NCBI GenBank assembly: GCA_016800925.1 | Contig: JABCPU010000096.1 | Coordinates: forward strand, 62,001-126,000 | Source: Suillus spraguei | Lineage: Eukaryota > Basidiomycota > Agaricomycetes > Boletales > Suillaceae | Reading direction: 5' to 3' | Length of the DNA stretch: 64,000 nucleotides | In this document: one piece after another, positions 1-10,259 of the stretch | Layout of the letters: every line of letters starts with the position of its first letter | Position numbering within the stretch: the stretch's first letter is position 1 | Position numbers and translations under genes: made by a program | The notes under the pieces: model-generated | What the model saw: only the letters and a program-made list of their open reading frames with translations | Told to the model about the DNA's origin: nothing | The model's database searches: none

Positions 1-1220
1 AATAAAAATCGTTTGATCTTCTCGTTATTGTGCCATAAGGCAAGCGTACGCATAAGAAGCAGACCTGAAAGACATGAAGGAGGGAATTACTTGATCAACA
101 TAAGTGCACAAACCTTCGGTAGCCACCATAATAAGAACCAGTGAACCTGGGAGACGTCAGGAGAAACGTAACTAGTGATCGTGAGGTGACCTACTACCAG
201 CAGCCCGGTATGTTGTCAGACACTATGTGACTTGGCATCAATGCGATTTCAGCATGGTTCAGAAACAATTATTACTGCTTCCACTGATTGCGGCCCAACA
301 GTGACTGCAAACCAATGAGAACATTTTCCCCGATAACGAACAGTGCTGCCCACCGTATATTTCACAGATAATCCACGCTATGGGAACATATCTAGTTATG
401 ATGAACATGGCGTGCGTGATGTTCCAACGACCCATGCTACTAAACAGTCGAACTTCATGTTCAAAAGTCAAACAATAATCTAATGCCTGAGGAAGGAGCT
501 GAGGTCTCGGACGGACATGCGGGAATAGTACATGCTGAACTCACCCAGATAGCGGCTGGTGCAACTTTGCCAAGACTTCAACACACGCTAGAGCGGACAA
601 GGCAAACTAACAACGAACCTCGAAAGTACTAGAAACAAAGCACGAGAATCGGTTCAAGAAGCTTGATGATGAAGCGTCGCTTGCTCGTACCTTGATCGTC
701 TGCTGTGTGTGAAGTAAAACCATAGATGATATGATATATGTTCAATGTTTGCGTAGATTAGCTTGGGCCACTGTGTTTTTTACTGCGCTGGGTCCTTGAC
801 CATCTGGTTGGCGATATAGTTACAAGTTGGATGGAGAATATCAATGATTGAAAAGAATTAGCGGGAAATTAGGAATACCGCAAGTGACTCCCCGGTTGCA
901 ATTGAGAAGCCTGAGACGTAAGACATTTTGAACGTTGATCTGGCAAAATCAACCCACGATACATGTCGATAGCCGATATCGAGCGCAAGATTCTTTTATG
1001 AACCTAATTAAAGTTCAACTAATCCATTCCCCCGGCGTGAACATGTCAAATCCGGCAACCAAATTCTCGGGTACCCGGAAACGATTCCAGTGACATCAGT
1101 GTCCAGTATTCTACATGGCGAAAACACAAAATACGACAATATTTTAAATAATATCAACGGGTCATATAATTGTCTTCGTACACGTCCATATCCATATCGT
1201 ATCGTATCATACTGAAACCA
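1..1220. other. Intergenic, no gene recognised
   Basis: No open frame here shows recognisable protein similarity. The longest open frames are about 70 codons and look random. A short GATGAT microsatellite lies near 1310-1332, inside the last intron of the neighbouring chitin synthase. The stretch lies downstream of that gene's stop, so part of it is probably its 3' UTR. Confidence 0.5.
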
Positions 1221-4200
1221 TCACTCCCCTGCAAACAAGCGCACGATCATGTATGTCGTCGAGCCGAGGAAACGGACGACTAATGAACGGAAGTCATCAG
1301 TATCAGGGATGATGGATGATGATGATGATGTGGCATCAGAAGCTTCTACTTACATGCAAGTCCGGCAACTGAGAAGAGAATGAACGCCATGTATCCGGTC
1401 ACAGCCGCAGCTCCAGTCCCACTTGTTGCCGTTCTGCCATTCAGAAAGTGTTAGCGAGTGGCAACACCGGCGACCTCTCAAAATACTTACATTATGAGAG
1501 CAGCCAGAAGAGCCTGTAAACCACGATGTTAATAAAGGTGTCTCCAATACAATGGTCACTTACGTTGCTCAAAGTCCAAACCAGCAATACATTCGTCCGG
1601 AACGTCTTATAATAGTCTTCTTGCTTCGTTGCTGGATCAGGATTGGAATCTGCCTTGGGTGGTTTCGAGGACAGAACAAGGATAGCATCTTCATATGCTG
1701 CATTAATGTCAGTCTCAGTCGTAGGTACTGTTACCTCGACCTCATTCTTGTTGTCCCCCTTGCTTGCGCTGACGACACCAAGATCAGTAGAAACCTTGTT
1801 GTCGCCCTTCGTTCCCCATGAGACATCATGGACGTTGGCAAACTTAAATTTTGTGAACGACTGAGAGCTGTGCTGAAGAAGAGGGACGTACTGCATAAAC
1901 GTTCAAGACCGCAATATACGATGGCGCCATGAGAAGATATTGGATGAAGGACGTGATCATATGCCATGGCTCAAACTCCGACGATCATTAGTACATGACA
2001 AGCAAGATAAAAAGTAAATGATGACTCACAAAGATCAACGAAGAGACGATATACAGCCCTAACGTAGCTGCTAATGAGAGCACGACATCTCTAAAGGTCG
2101 AATTCGAGAGTAGATCGCTAGCCTGGATCGCCCGCCCTTCACTATCCGCGACGCTCTCAATGGCCTTGTATGCCAGTAACAACGCCGAGACAGTCATATA
2201 AATCGTGACTAGGCCAAACCCAATGAAAGCGAGGGTATAACCCCATTTTGAGCCTTGCGGCCGATTGCCGAGCGAGAGGAGGAAGCACATGATAAGCAAC
2301 CCGAGATAGAAGTAGTTGAGGATGAGGTAAAGGATGTGGATTTGAGGAATGTAGGCTTCGAGTGCTTGTGAGAGAATGGTGAACGCAATGTAGTAGTTAC
2401 CCTAATACACACAAGGGTCATCAGGGTGGTGTAGAAAATTGTACAGAAGGGAACTTACAAGGGCAAACCAGGCAAATATGAGGTTGTACAGCTGGTAAAT
2501 CATCTCGATGTGGATCCAGAACTTGCGCAAGAATGAATGCGAGGAGCGATACAGGTAGTGGAAATGAACGGTAGAGTGTATGGCGGCAAAGAAAGAGCCG
2601 TTGAGCCAACGACGTCTTTGAGAAATTAACTCCGGGACCTATCGGAAAAGGTCAGCATGCACTACACCAGAACTTGAGCACTTGGGTTGACCTGGTCGGG
2701 AACGTCAGTCACGCCGTAGGCAGATTTGACATAGTGGAGAATCCACGATGCCCCGCGCTTTGAAACAAGCTCCCAGCATAATATCTAAACGAGTGTCAGC
2801 CCGAAGCATCATTGTATTCGACTTAGCGCCCACCCGATCCTCGGCAAGATACATGTTTGCTGTAAAGATATCTGCACCGGCACCATGCATCTTCTCACCC
2901 AAAAAGTACTTCTGCAGCGGGCCCTCCCCCATCTGGTCATTCTGCAGGGCGATATACCTATATGCGCTAAACGCGCCAGGCAGCACGGTGATATACCCGA
3001 ACACACTCTCTAGGGGCTTATCCAAAATATTCGACATTTTATACTCGAAATTCTGTGCTGCGACGAGTGGGTTGAGAAGATATTGTCCGTACTTGCCCTT
3101 TAAGGCGACGATTTCGCCGCATGCACCACCAACGTTTGAATTAATGTCGAAGGCTTTCCATAGATGGTAGATTGAGGTGGGGCCAGGCATGGTACCAACG
3201 TCAAGGAGAACGCATACATTAGGCTCCAGTATTGGACCGAAGGCATTGAAGAACCAGCGATGGGAGTTAATCTTCTTCTGGTTCTTCTCCTTCAGGCAGA
3301 AGATGATCTGTACGGGGACGACACCTTTCTCGGCGCCTTCAATTTTCATTGAAGGAGAGACTGATACTGTAATCGCGTTAAGATTAGATACAAATAAATA
3401 ACGATGAGACAAACTTTGCGTGGTATACTCGTATATGTGTGCTGTGACGGGTTTTTCATTGACGATATTCTTCTCTATCATCAACAAGAGATTGTTTGCC
3501 AAAATCGAAACGTACCTTCGCAACACCGTCTTGATATGCTCCCATGGTGGCAATGATACTCAGCGTCCGGGAATTGATCTTTGACCGCCCGTCACTGACA
3601 ATACAGACTACAACCTTCTTCCAACCATCTTTCCCCCATGTTTTGCTCCGATCTCGTTTGCACAAATGGGCGATATTCTTAATTACACCATGCATCGAAC
3701 GACAGAACAGCTCCTCATCTTCATTATACATTGTCATGACAATGAAAAGCTCTGTCTTCCGCGGAGGATCATAGTGCACCTGGCGGAGTGTGAAACCAGA
3801 ATCCTTGAAGTCGTTCGGGTCGCATGTGGCTGCGGAGTACCGCATATGGGTAAATTCGCGTTCATTGCGCATCGCGCACATATCCAGCAGTTTTGTTGGT
3901 ACTGCGGAGTCGAGCACTAAGTTACCGTGGAAGAGTCTGTACGCTGTGAGGGAGAAAGAAAATAAGATTAAACAAGGAACACTCACTCTACCTTCTTAAT
4001 GGTCTTGTACCGTCGGGGTACGCGCTGTGGTATGTGTCCGTAGCGAATGTTAGTTTCCGAACGATCATCAGGAATGGCCTCCTGGTCACCGGGTGCTGCT
4101 GAAAAGCGACCATTATGTCGCAGTAATGGCATATCGCCCAAGTCGTCGTCCTCACGCTCTACCATCTCATAATCCATACCAAACTGTGACTGCGGACGTT

Positions 4201-4585
4201 GAGAGGGTTGTGAGAATGTTGGTGGCCGCGACACAGGTTGTTGTTGATACATATCTTGTGATTGGGAGGGAGGAAATGGGTCGACTGGACTTGTTGGGTA
4301 AGTTGGTCTTGTGGGGCAAGGAAAGGGTTTTGTGGGGTAAGGAATGGGTCCGGGAGGTGATATTGTTGGTCGGGATTGTAGGGTTGGTGCTCAAATTGTG
4401 GATTGTAGTGATTTGTATCATACGGGTCATAGAGTTGCTCGCCATAAGGATTGGGTATTTGAGACTGGTGAGTGTTGTACCCGTCATTGTAGTGTCCTCG
4501 CTGTGCCTCGTCAGCCTGTTCATCATCATGATATACCAGCCTTGAATGACGATAGCAATAAACGCACCTCTTGGTACCTTGACAT
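1221..4585 (-). CDS. chs: Chitin synthase (class I-III type), intact, multi-exon
   Basis: Plasma-membrane family-2 glycosyltransferase that polymerises UDP-GlcNAc into chitin. Exons in order give a Pro/Gln/Tyr-rich N-terminus (4585-3990), the chitin synthase N-domain starting [11 protein letters not shown] (about 3925), the [16 protein letters not shown] segment, the [17 protein letters not shown] block, HIYEYTTQ, the LDVGT stretch, NMYLAEDR, and the catalytic [15 protein letters not shown] motif (around 2600). Membrane helices follow. The last exon (stop at 1221) ends [14 protein letters not shown], the usual family terminus. All intron joins I checked keep frame, so the gene looks functional. 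The start at 4585 assumes an 8-nt first exon and a 37-bp intron and is the least certain part. A broken copy lies at 8029-9840. Confidence 0.92.
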
Positions 4586-4869
4586 GGCGTGCGGGTAAAT
4601 TATCTCCTATATGAGCAACCGAATGAAAGGGCTTGAAGAACAAAGTTATTAACCCAGACCTTTATCAGTACTTACTGACTGTGGAAGGCTGTTGAATTGT
4701 GGCAGTGCTTTCACAGGCCAAGCGCGCAGTCAACGGTGCACAGCTTCTCTCATGCCCTTGGCAACATCGTAATCGCAGTGGGCGGCGGCATTCCTCTATC
4801 GCGACTTCAATTTTACAATGTCCTGTACGACATCGTTCAATTCAGACTTCCTTCACAACGTATGCGTAT

Positions 4870-4997
4870 GTAAGTGAAATTCGCTGTTCGGACAAGCTCA
4901 CTCCCAAAAGCGAAAACATTTACGAACAAATATCTGGATTACAGATCTAAACATGAATCCTTCACGGAGTTTCAACCATGATATGGGGATTAGCATC
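4870..4997. repeat. Copy A (left part) of a dispersed duplicated segment
   Basis: This stretch, upstream of the chitin synthase, resembles 17040-17195. Shared landmarks include a 'gtgaaattcgctg' block, 'agctcactcccaaa', 'cattyac.aa' and the closing 'gggattagcat'. At 17.2 kb the similarity runs straight on into sequence that here only resumes at 6757. The two halves of copy A are therefore separated by about 1.76 kb. Confidence 0.65.
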
Positions 4998-5488
4998 CCT
5001 GCATATTCTTGAATGTTCGAGGTTTTTTAGACGGATTCAGGAGATAGTCATTTTAGGAAAACCTCGACAGTTGCTCTTCTGTCGCGCTGATCCTGACGTC
5101 TTCAAGAGGGGACGGATCCTTATTCCTCGTCTTCCAGACTGACTTGCTACAAATGTTCAAGCATAGGTCAACAGAGAGTATTCTTGGTTGAGGGCCCACT
5201 GATTAAAGACATACTCTGGCCTTCTGGAAGACATGGGTGGGTTAGCTCGTAACTTATAAAACCGCAGTAAGTACTGATTCATCTAGGCCGGCTGACCACC
5301 AACTTGTGCTCCATCTCCCCTCCAAGTTTGAGTGTGAGTGCTATCGCGGTGTCTTCCGCATCATAATCACAAAGTATTCTTTCATCTTTCCTCTACAAGG
5401 TCCTGGATGACAATGTGATCTCCCCGACATAATTATATTGGTTCTTGTTATTCTGAGCTATATACTGTCACACACTCTTATCAAATCT

Positions 5489-5862
5489 TCATCCACTGAT
5501 GGTGATGTGAACGATGGCGGACTTTCCACCATCTGCTTCCTTGGCATACTTGACATTTATTGTAGTTCCTTTTGCGCTCCTGCGGATCTCAGCCAGTTGT
5601 TTCCACAGCATCTGATTCCTAGGGCCATCCGTATAATACTGATGATAGAACTACATGGCCGTCTCTCCATGCGCGAGATCAGTAATGACGCCATTTTAAA
5701 GCGTAGTGTACCAGACGTGCCACTATCAATCATGACGAGCGGCTGGATCGAGTCTGTGTTGGGCCATGTCTCAGCATCGTACCACGCGGTTTTCTCGACA
5801 ATCGTGAACCCGGGGTCACTGGTGGTGATGTCGATGGTTCTGACTGCGATTGTGTACGCCAT
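5489..5862 (-). pseudogene. Fungal fruit-body lectin relic (ABL/XCL-like family)
   Basis: The minus-strand frame starts with MAYTIAVRTID, contains VEKTAWYDAETWPN, and then the family signature SGTSGTLRF, as in the Agaricus/Xerocomus fruit-body lectin fold (PF07367-like; galactose/GlcNAc-binding, cytosolic defence lectins of mushrooms). After TLRF the frame breaks. Similarity resumes in another frame with ITDLAHGETA, followed by an in-frame TAG, and then a recognisable C-terminal half ending about 5489. The conserved core of roughly 16-18 residues between TLRF and ITDL (normally the HNYKRWC-type stretch) is missing. The deletion, frame change and stop make this non-functional. Confidence 0.75.
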
Positions 5863-5994
5863 TGACGGTTCTCAAAGTCAAACCTAGAAAGAAATTCTCA
5901 GCCAAAATTTGCGAATTCGGATGCTGCCGGTACGGCAGCTTTTGAACTCCGGTATGCCCTGCCTGCTCGTCGTTGTCATTGGCGTCGATGGTGG

Positions 5995-6369
5995 TCAAGC
6001 TCCAATCTGATCCTTAATCGCTGTGTTAAGAACACCCTGTATCATGAAAAACTCGTTCACACATGTCTGGGATATCGTGTGATAGGACGCTCGAGTATGC
6101 TGTTGAGAGTGATACAAGCGAATTGATTGACGAGGCAGATGTGACCGATGAGGTAGGGGATTCAGGCCATGCTGGTGATGCTGTCTGTATGCTGATATCA
6201 GACCATGACCACTGGCAGTGTCGCTGATCTCTGATGAGTCCTCCTCCTCATCTACTAGTAGTTCATCTACCATAAACTCAACTAACTCCATGTATCGCGC
6301 GATAGTAAGGTCATGACTAGTTTGTTTGAGGCTGCGAAGGAGCCTTGAACGATCGGATTCCCGAGGCAT
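5995..6369 (-). CDS. Acidic hypothetical ORF, possible transposon accessory remnant
   Basis: A 124-codon frame starting MPRESDRSRLLRSLKQ, followed by an acidic cluster (VDEEEDSSEISD) around residues 38-50. Similar leader-plus-acidic segments occur ahead of PIF/Harbinger-type DDE transposases in mushroom genomes as I remember them, but no DDE domain is present here. It may be a random or remnant ORF. It sits in the block absent from the 17-kb copy of the surrounding duplication. Confidence 0.3.
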   Translation of the reverse strand: MPRESDRSRLLRSLKQTSHDLTIARYMELVEFMVDELLVDEEEDSSEISDTASGHGLISAYRQHHQHGLNPLPHRSHLPRQSIRLYHSQQHTRASYHTISQTCVNEFFMIQGVLNTAIKDQIGA

Positions 6370-6756
6370 AATGATATTGAAAGATGGTGTCGCAGTAGAT
6401 GATGACGGTCTGAGTATAAGGTTAGGGTTGATGTGTCAGCGTCGGAGCCTCAATTAACCGGCAAATTCCAAAATGCTCAACGTTTGAAATTTCTATACGA
6501 AGTTAACTTTGAGAACCACTATTGGTCAAACCGAGTTGTGATATCAGATGTTGCGACCTCATAACCGTGGTGCAGGGCTTGAGTATGTGTGGACTTTCAT
6601 ACACACGTTATTCCGTACTTTAGCTTTTTCCCCGGGGAACTGCGTGCATGTTTTACAAAAGTCAGATGAACTAGTGAAAACACCTAACCTGCTATGACCG
6701 TCCTTCCAGGGCAACGCCAGGATCCAAATGGAAATGAATGTCTGTATGACCCTGGG

Positions 6757-7300
6757 CCACTCTGGCATTCGCCGTGGTAGATGGGCTGGACACAGGTCTA
6801 CATCGATAGGAACATAAATAAAAAGACCGGTGCAGTCGATCACACTGCGAAAGAGAAAGCTGTACATGCCTATTCATAGTGTCGATCCCTGAGAAGACGA
6901 AAAAAGGTTCCGCAACTATCAGATCTCCGCTCAGAACATTACAGGAACCAAAGTTCGATGTCCCACTAGGCGGACTAAATTCGGATGTCCGTGGCTGCGG
7001 TAGACTTAGTTCAAGGAAACATAAGATTACCGGGACGCGTCTTCCTTCCTCTATGAAGTCTGGCCAGGGGAGTCAAGGTGAGCCATGTATGTTGCCTTCT
7101 TTCCCTATGATTAGGTGCCAAACTTTTGAATCATGTGAAGCAGATGAAACAAAACGCGGTGCACGCACCTCTGCAACTCAGGGTACGAAACCTATGATTC
7201 CAACACCAACTTAAAGCCCATCTCTTGTACAATGATGCAGCTCAGCTGTTCAGATATTGACAACATAAACGCGATAGCAGCTTTGCCAGATGGGGGACTT
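6757..7300. repeat. Copy A (right part) of the dispersed duplication
   Basis: Similar to 17196-17684. Both copies contain 'tctacatcgat' followed by 'gcagtcgatcac', 'gcgaaagagaaagctgtaca', 'gaggttccgca' (with small differences), 'aggcggactaaattcgg', 'tgcggtagacttag' and 'cttaaagcccatctcttgt'. The last part leads into the start of a WD40 reading frame (+), so this block looks like the 5' region of a WD40 gene. Confidence 0.75.
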
Positions 7301-8028
7301 GACGTCAGGTGTTGTGGTGAAGAAACTGGAAGAGCACCGTGAACGCGTTAGCAGTGTCACGAGATGGAAAACCGATAGCAAGTGGTGACGCAAGAAGAGA
7401 GCTTATCACCAGGCATAGAGAAACCAGTCCACTTCGCGATCATCTTATCGCTAGACGTTTCTCCAGACGGCGCGGTTCTGGCTATTAGTTTAGATGACGA
7501 AATGACAAAGTTCGAGGACATGGTAGGTACAGGGAAATACAATCAAGTCTAGTGGTCTAGTCCGCTGCGTTCAGTATTCGCTGTCTGGCACACTTCTTGG
7601 GATTGGGACAAGGGAGAAAATTTGAAATCTATAAACCAGGCAAAAGGCAATGTACCGCATAAGTTCAAGGGTCACCATCAAACGAACTTCTCACTTACGT
7701 GGACCCCGATGGAACACACCTTCTAACAGGCGGTGACCATCAAGATCCCATCATACGAGGGTGGGATATATCGACCTGGAAGCAGGGTGGTGAACCCTGG
7801 ATAGGTCACACCAGCGTTATCAGGGCTATTGTCATTCGATCTGCAGGCACCCTCGTTGTGTCTGCGTCTTATGATAACCATGTTCGTCTCTAGCACCTCT
7901 CGGATCAGCGACCCATCACCAGCTTCCAGCACTGTGCTTTGTTGGTTGTCGTAACCTTCTCCATGGACGACAGTCACATCCTTGGTGGAGGTGCGGATGA
8001 GAAGATCTCAGAGTGGATGATGCTCGAG
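7210..8028 (+). pseudogene. WD40-repeat gene relic
   Basis: Pieces in different frames recall the WD40 part of the 50-57.7 kb gene. DNINAIAALPDG (near 7256) equals the start of the family. Fragments with SRDGKPIASGD-like and SPDGAVLAISLDD-like text follow. Then 7699-7893 contains LLTGGDHQDPIIRGWD and GHTSVIRAIV, ending in NHVRL just before a TAG. A last blade-like piece (near 7940-8020) reads [18 protein letters not shown]. Frames shift and stops interrupt, so it is dead. It ends abruptly at about 8028, where chitin synthase sequence in the opposite orientation begins. Confidence 0.75.
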
Positions 8029-9840
8029 GAGGAGCGATACAGGCAGTGGAAATGAACGGTCGAGTGTATGGCGGCAAAGAAAGAGCCGTTGAGCCAACGA
8101 CGTCTTTGAGAAATTAACTCTAGCGACCTATTGGAAAGGGTCAGCGTGCACTACACCAGGACTTGAACACTTGGGTTGACCTGGTCGGGAACATCAGTCA
8201 CGCCGTAGGCAGATCTAACATAGTACAGAATCCATGCTGCCCTGCGCTGCGAGACAACCTCCCAGCATAATACCTGAACAAGTGTCAGCCCGAAACATCA
8301 TCTTATTCGAATTAGTGCTCACCCGATCCTCGGCAAGATACATGTTTGTTTCGAAGATACCTGCATCGGCACTATGCATCTTCATCTTCTCACGCAAAAA
8401 GTACTTCTGTAGTGGGCCCTCCCCCATCTGGTTATTCTGCAGTGCGATATACCTATATGCGCTAAATGTGCCAGGTAGCAAGGTGATGTGCCCAAACACA
8501 CTCCCTAGCAGCTTATCCAAACAATTCTGCGCTGCGACCAGTGGGTGGAGAAGATATTGTCCGTACTTGCCCTTCAGAGCGATGATTTCGCCGCATGCGC
8601 CACCAACATTTGAATGAATGTCAAAGGCTTTCCATAGGTGGTAAATTGAGGTAGGGCCGGGCATGGTACCAACGTCAAGGAGAACGCATACATTAGGCTC
8701 TAGTATCGGACAAAAGGCATTGAAGAACCAGCGATGGGAGTTAATCTTCTTTTGGCTCTTCTCCTTCAGGCAGAAGATGATCTGTACGGGGACGACACCT
8801 TCCTCGGCGCCTTCGATTTTCATTGAAGGAGAGACCGATACTGTGATCGCGTTAAGATTAAATACGGACAAATAACGGCGAGACAAACTTTGCGTGGTAT
8901 ACTCGTATATGTGTGCTGTGACGGGTTTTCCATCGACGATACTCTTCTCTATCATCAACAAGAGATTGTTTGCCAAAATCGAAACGTACCTTCGCAACAC
9001 CATCTTGATATGCTCCCATGGTGGCAATGATACTCAGCGTCCGGGAATTGATCTTTGACCGCCCATCACTGACAATACAGACTACAACCCTCTTCCAACC
9101 ATCTTTCCCCCATGTTTTGCTCCGATCTCGTTTGCACAAATGGGCGATATTCTGAATTACACCATGCATTGAACGACAGAACAGCTCCTCATCTTCATTA
9201 TACATTGTCATGACGATGAAAAGCTCTGTCCTCCGTGGAGGACCATAATGCACCTGGCGGAGTGTGAACCCAGAATCCTTGAAATCGTTTGGATCGCATG
9301 TGGGTGAACTCGCGTTCATTGCGCATCGCGCACATATCCAACAGTTTTTTTGGTACTGCGGAGTCGAGCACAAAGTTACCGTGGAAGAGTCTGTACGCTG
9401 TGAGGGAGAGAGAAAATAAGATTAAACAAGGAACACTCACTCTACCTCCTTAATGGTCTTATACCGTCGGGGTACGCGCTGTGGTTTGTGTCTGTGGCAA
9501 ATGTTAGTTTCCGAGCGATCATGAGAATTGGCCTCCTGGTAATCGAGTGTTGCTAAATAGCGACCATTGTGTCACAGTAATGGCATATCACTCAAATCAT
9601 CCTCACGCTCTGCCATCTCATAATCCAGACCAAACTGTGACTGCGGACGTGGAGGGGGTTGTAGTATCTTGGTGGCCGCGACGGAGGTTGTTGTTGATAC
9701 AAATCTTGTGATTGGGAAGGAGGAAAATGGGGTTGGTTGGACTTGTGGGGCAAGGAGACTTTATCAGTATTGTGGACTCGTGGAGGTTGTTAAAGTATGG
9801 CAGTGCTTTTCACAGGCCAGTCACGGACTCACGGTGCGCA
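8029..9840 (-). pseudogene. Truncated, frameshifted second copy of the chitin synthase
   Basis: Nucleotide-level duplicate of 2541-4745. It retains the [40 protein letters not shown] and QRRRW coding segments. It stops at 8029, just past QRRRW, so the C-terminal membrane part is missing. Near 9295 about 20 bp are lost between short repeats (…catatgcg / cacatgcg in copy 1), causing a frameshift. Near 8523 a 21-bp deletion removes the seven residues around FEYKMSN before LDK. Between about 9755 and 9760 roughly 340 bp of the original 5' coding/upstream region are absent. No functional enzyme is expected. Confidence 0.9.
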
Positions 9841-10011
9841 CTCTTGTGCTCTTGACCATTTGCTGCAGCTAGCAATGATCCGGAGTTCTTTCAAGGATGA
9901 AGTACAGACGATAATTTACTATATTAGCTTGTGTTAATGTGGTTTATAGGTCAGTGTCTTTTTTATGTAGCATTCGCTCATATCTCAAATTCTGAGGGCA
10001 TGTAAGGTGTA
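9841..10011. other. Short intergenic stretch before the transposon
   Basis: AT-rich sequence with no recognisable gene between the chitin synthase duplicate and the left inverted repeat of the KDZ-like element. Confidence 0.5.
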
Positions 10012-10048
10012 TGGGTAGAATCTACCGTGGACTCGCATAGAAAATCGG
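10012..10048 (+). repeat. Left terminal inverted repeat of the KDZ-like element
   Basis: Begins TGGGTAGAATCTACC and ends TAGAAAATCGG. It matches the reverse complement of 16843-16881 over about 36 bases, with the changes concentrated in the middle. It is followed by further 'gtctac' and 'tctacc' motifs to about 10135, which may be sub-terminal binding sites. Confidence 0.7.
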
Positions 10049-10259
10049 TAGACTCCGTTCCGATAATTCCGCAGAATCTACCGCAGTCCACCCGAGTCTA
10101 CCGGAGTCTAGGCCAGTCTACGATGGCACCAGGTAGAACGACCAAACAACGTTGTTAGCAACGTATATCACACTCAACTGCTCCTCCTCATCGCCATTAC
10201 CGATGTCCCTCTGATCCCCTTCCTCATCGCCATTATTGACGTCCCTCTTGATCCCCTTC

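Larger units (their letters stand above)
4998..6756. other. 1.76-kb segment interrupting the duplicated unit
   Basis: Relative to the copy at 17.0-17.7 kb this block is extra. It holds a decayed fruit-body lectin (5489-5862, minus) and an acidic open frame (5995-6369, minus). I found no clear terminal inverted repeats or target-site duplication at 4997/6757. It could be an insertion here or a deletion in the other copy. Confidence 0.5.
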
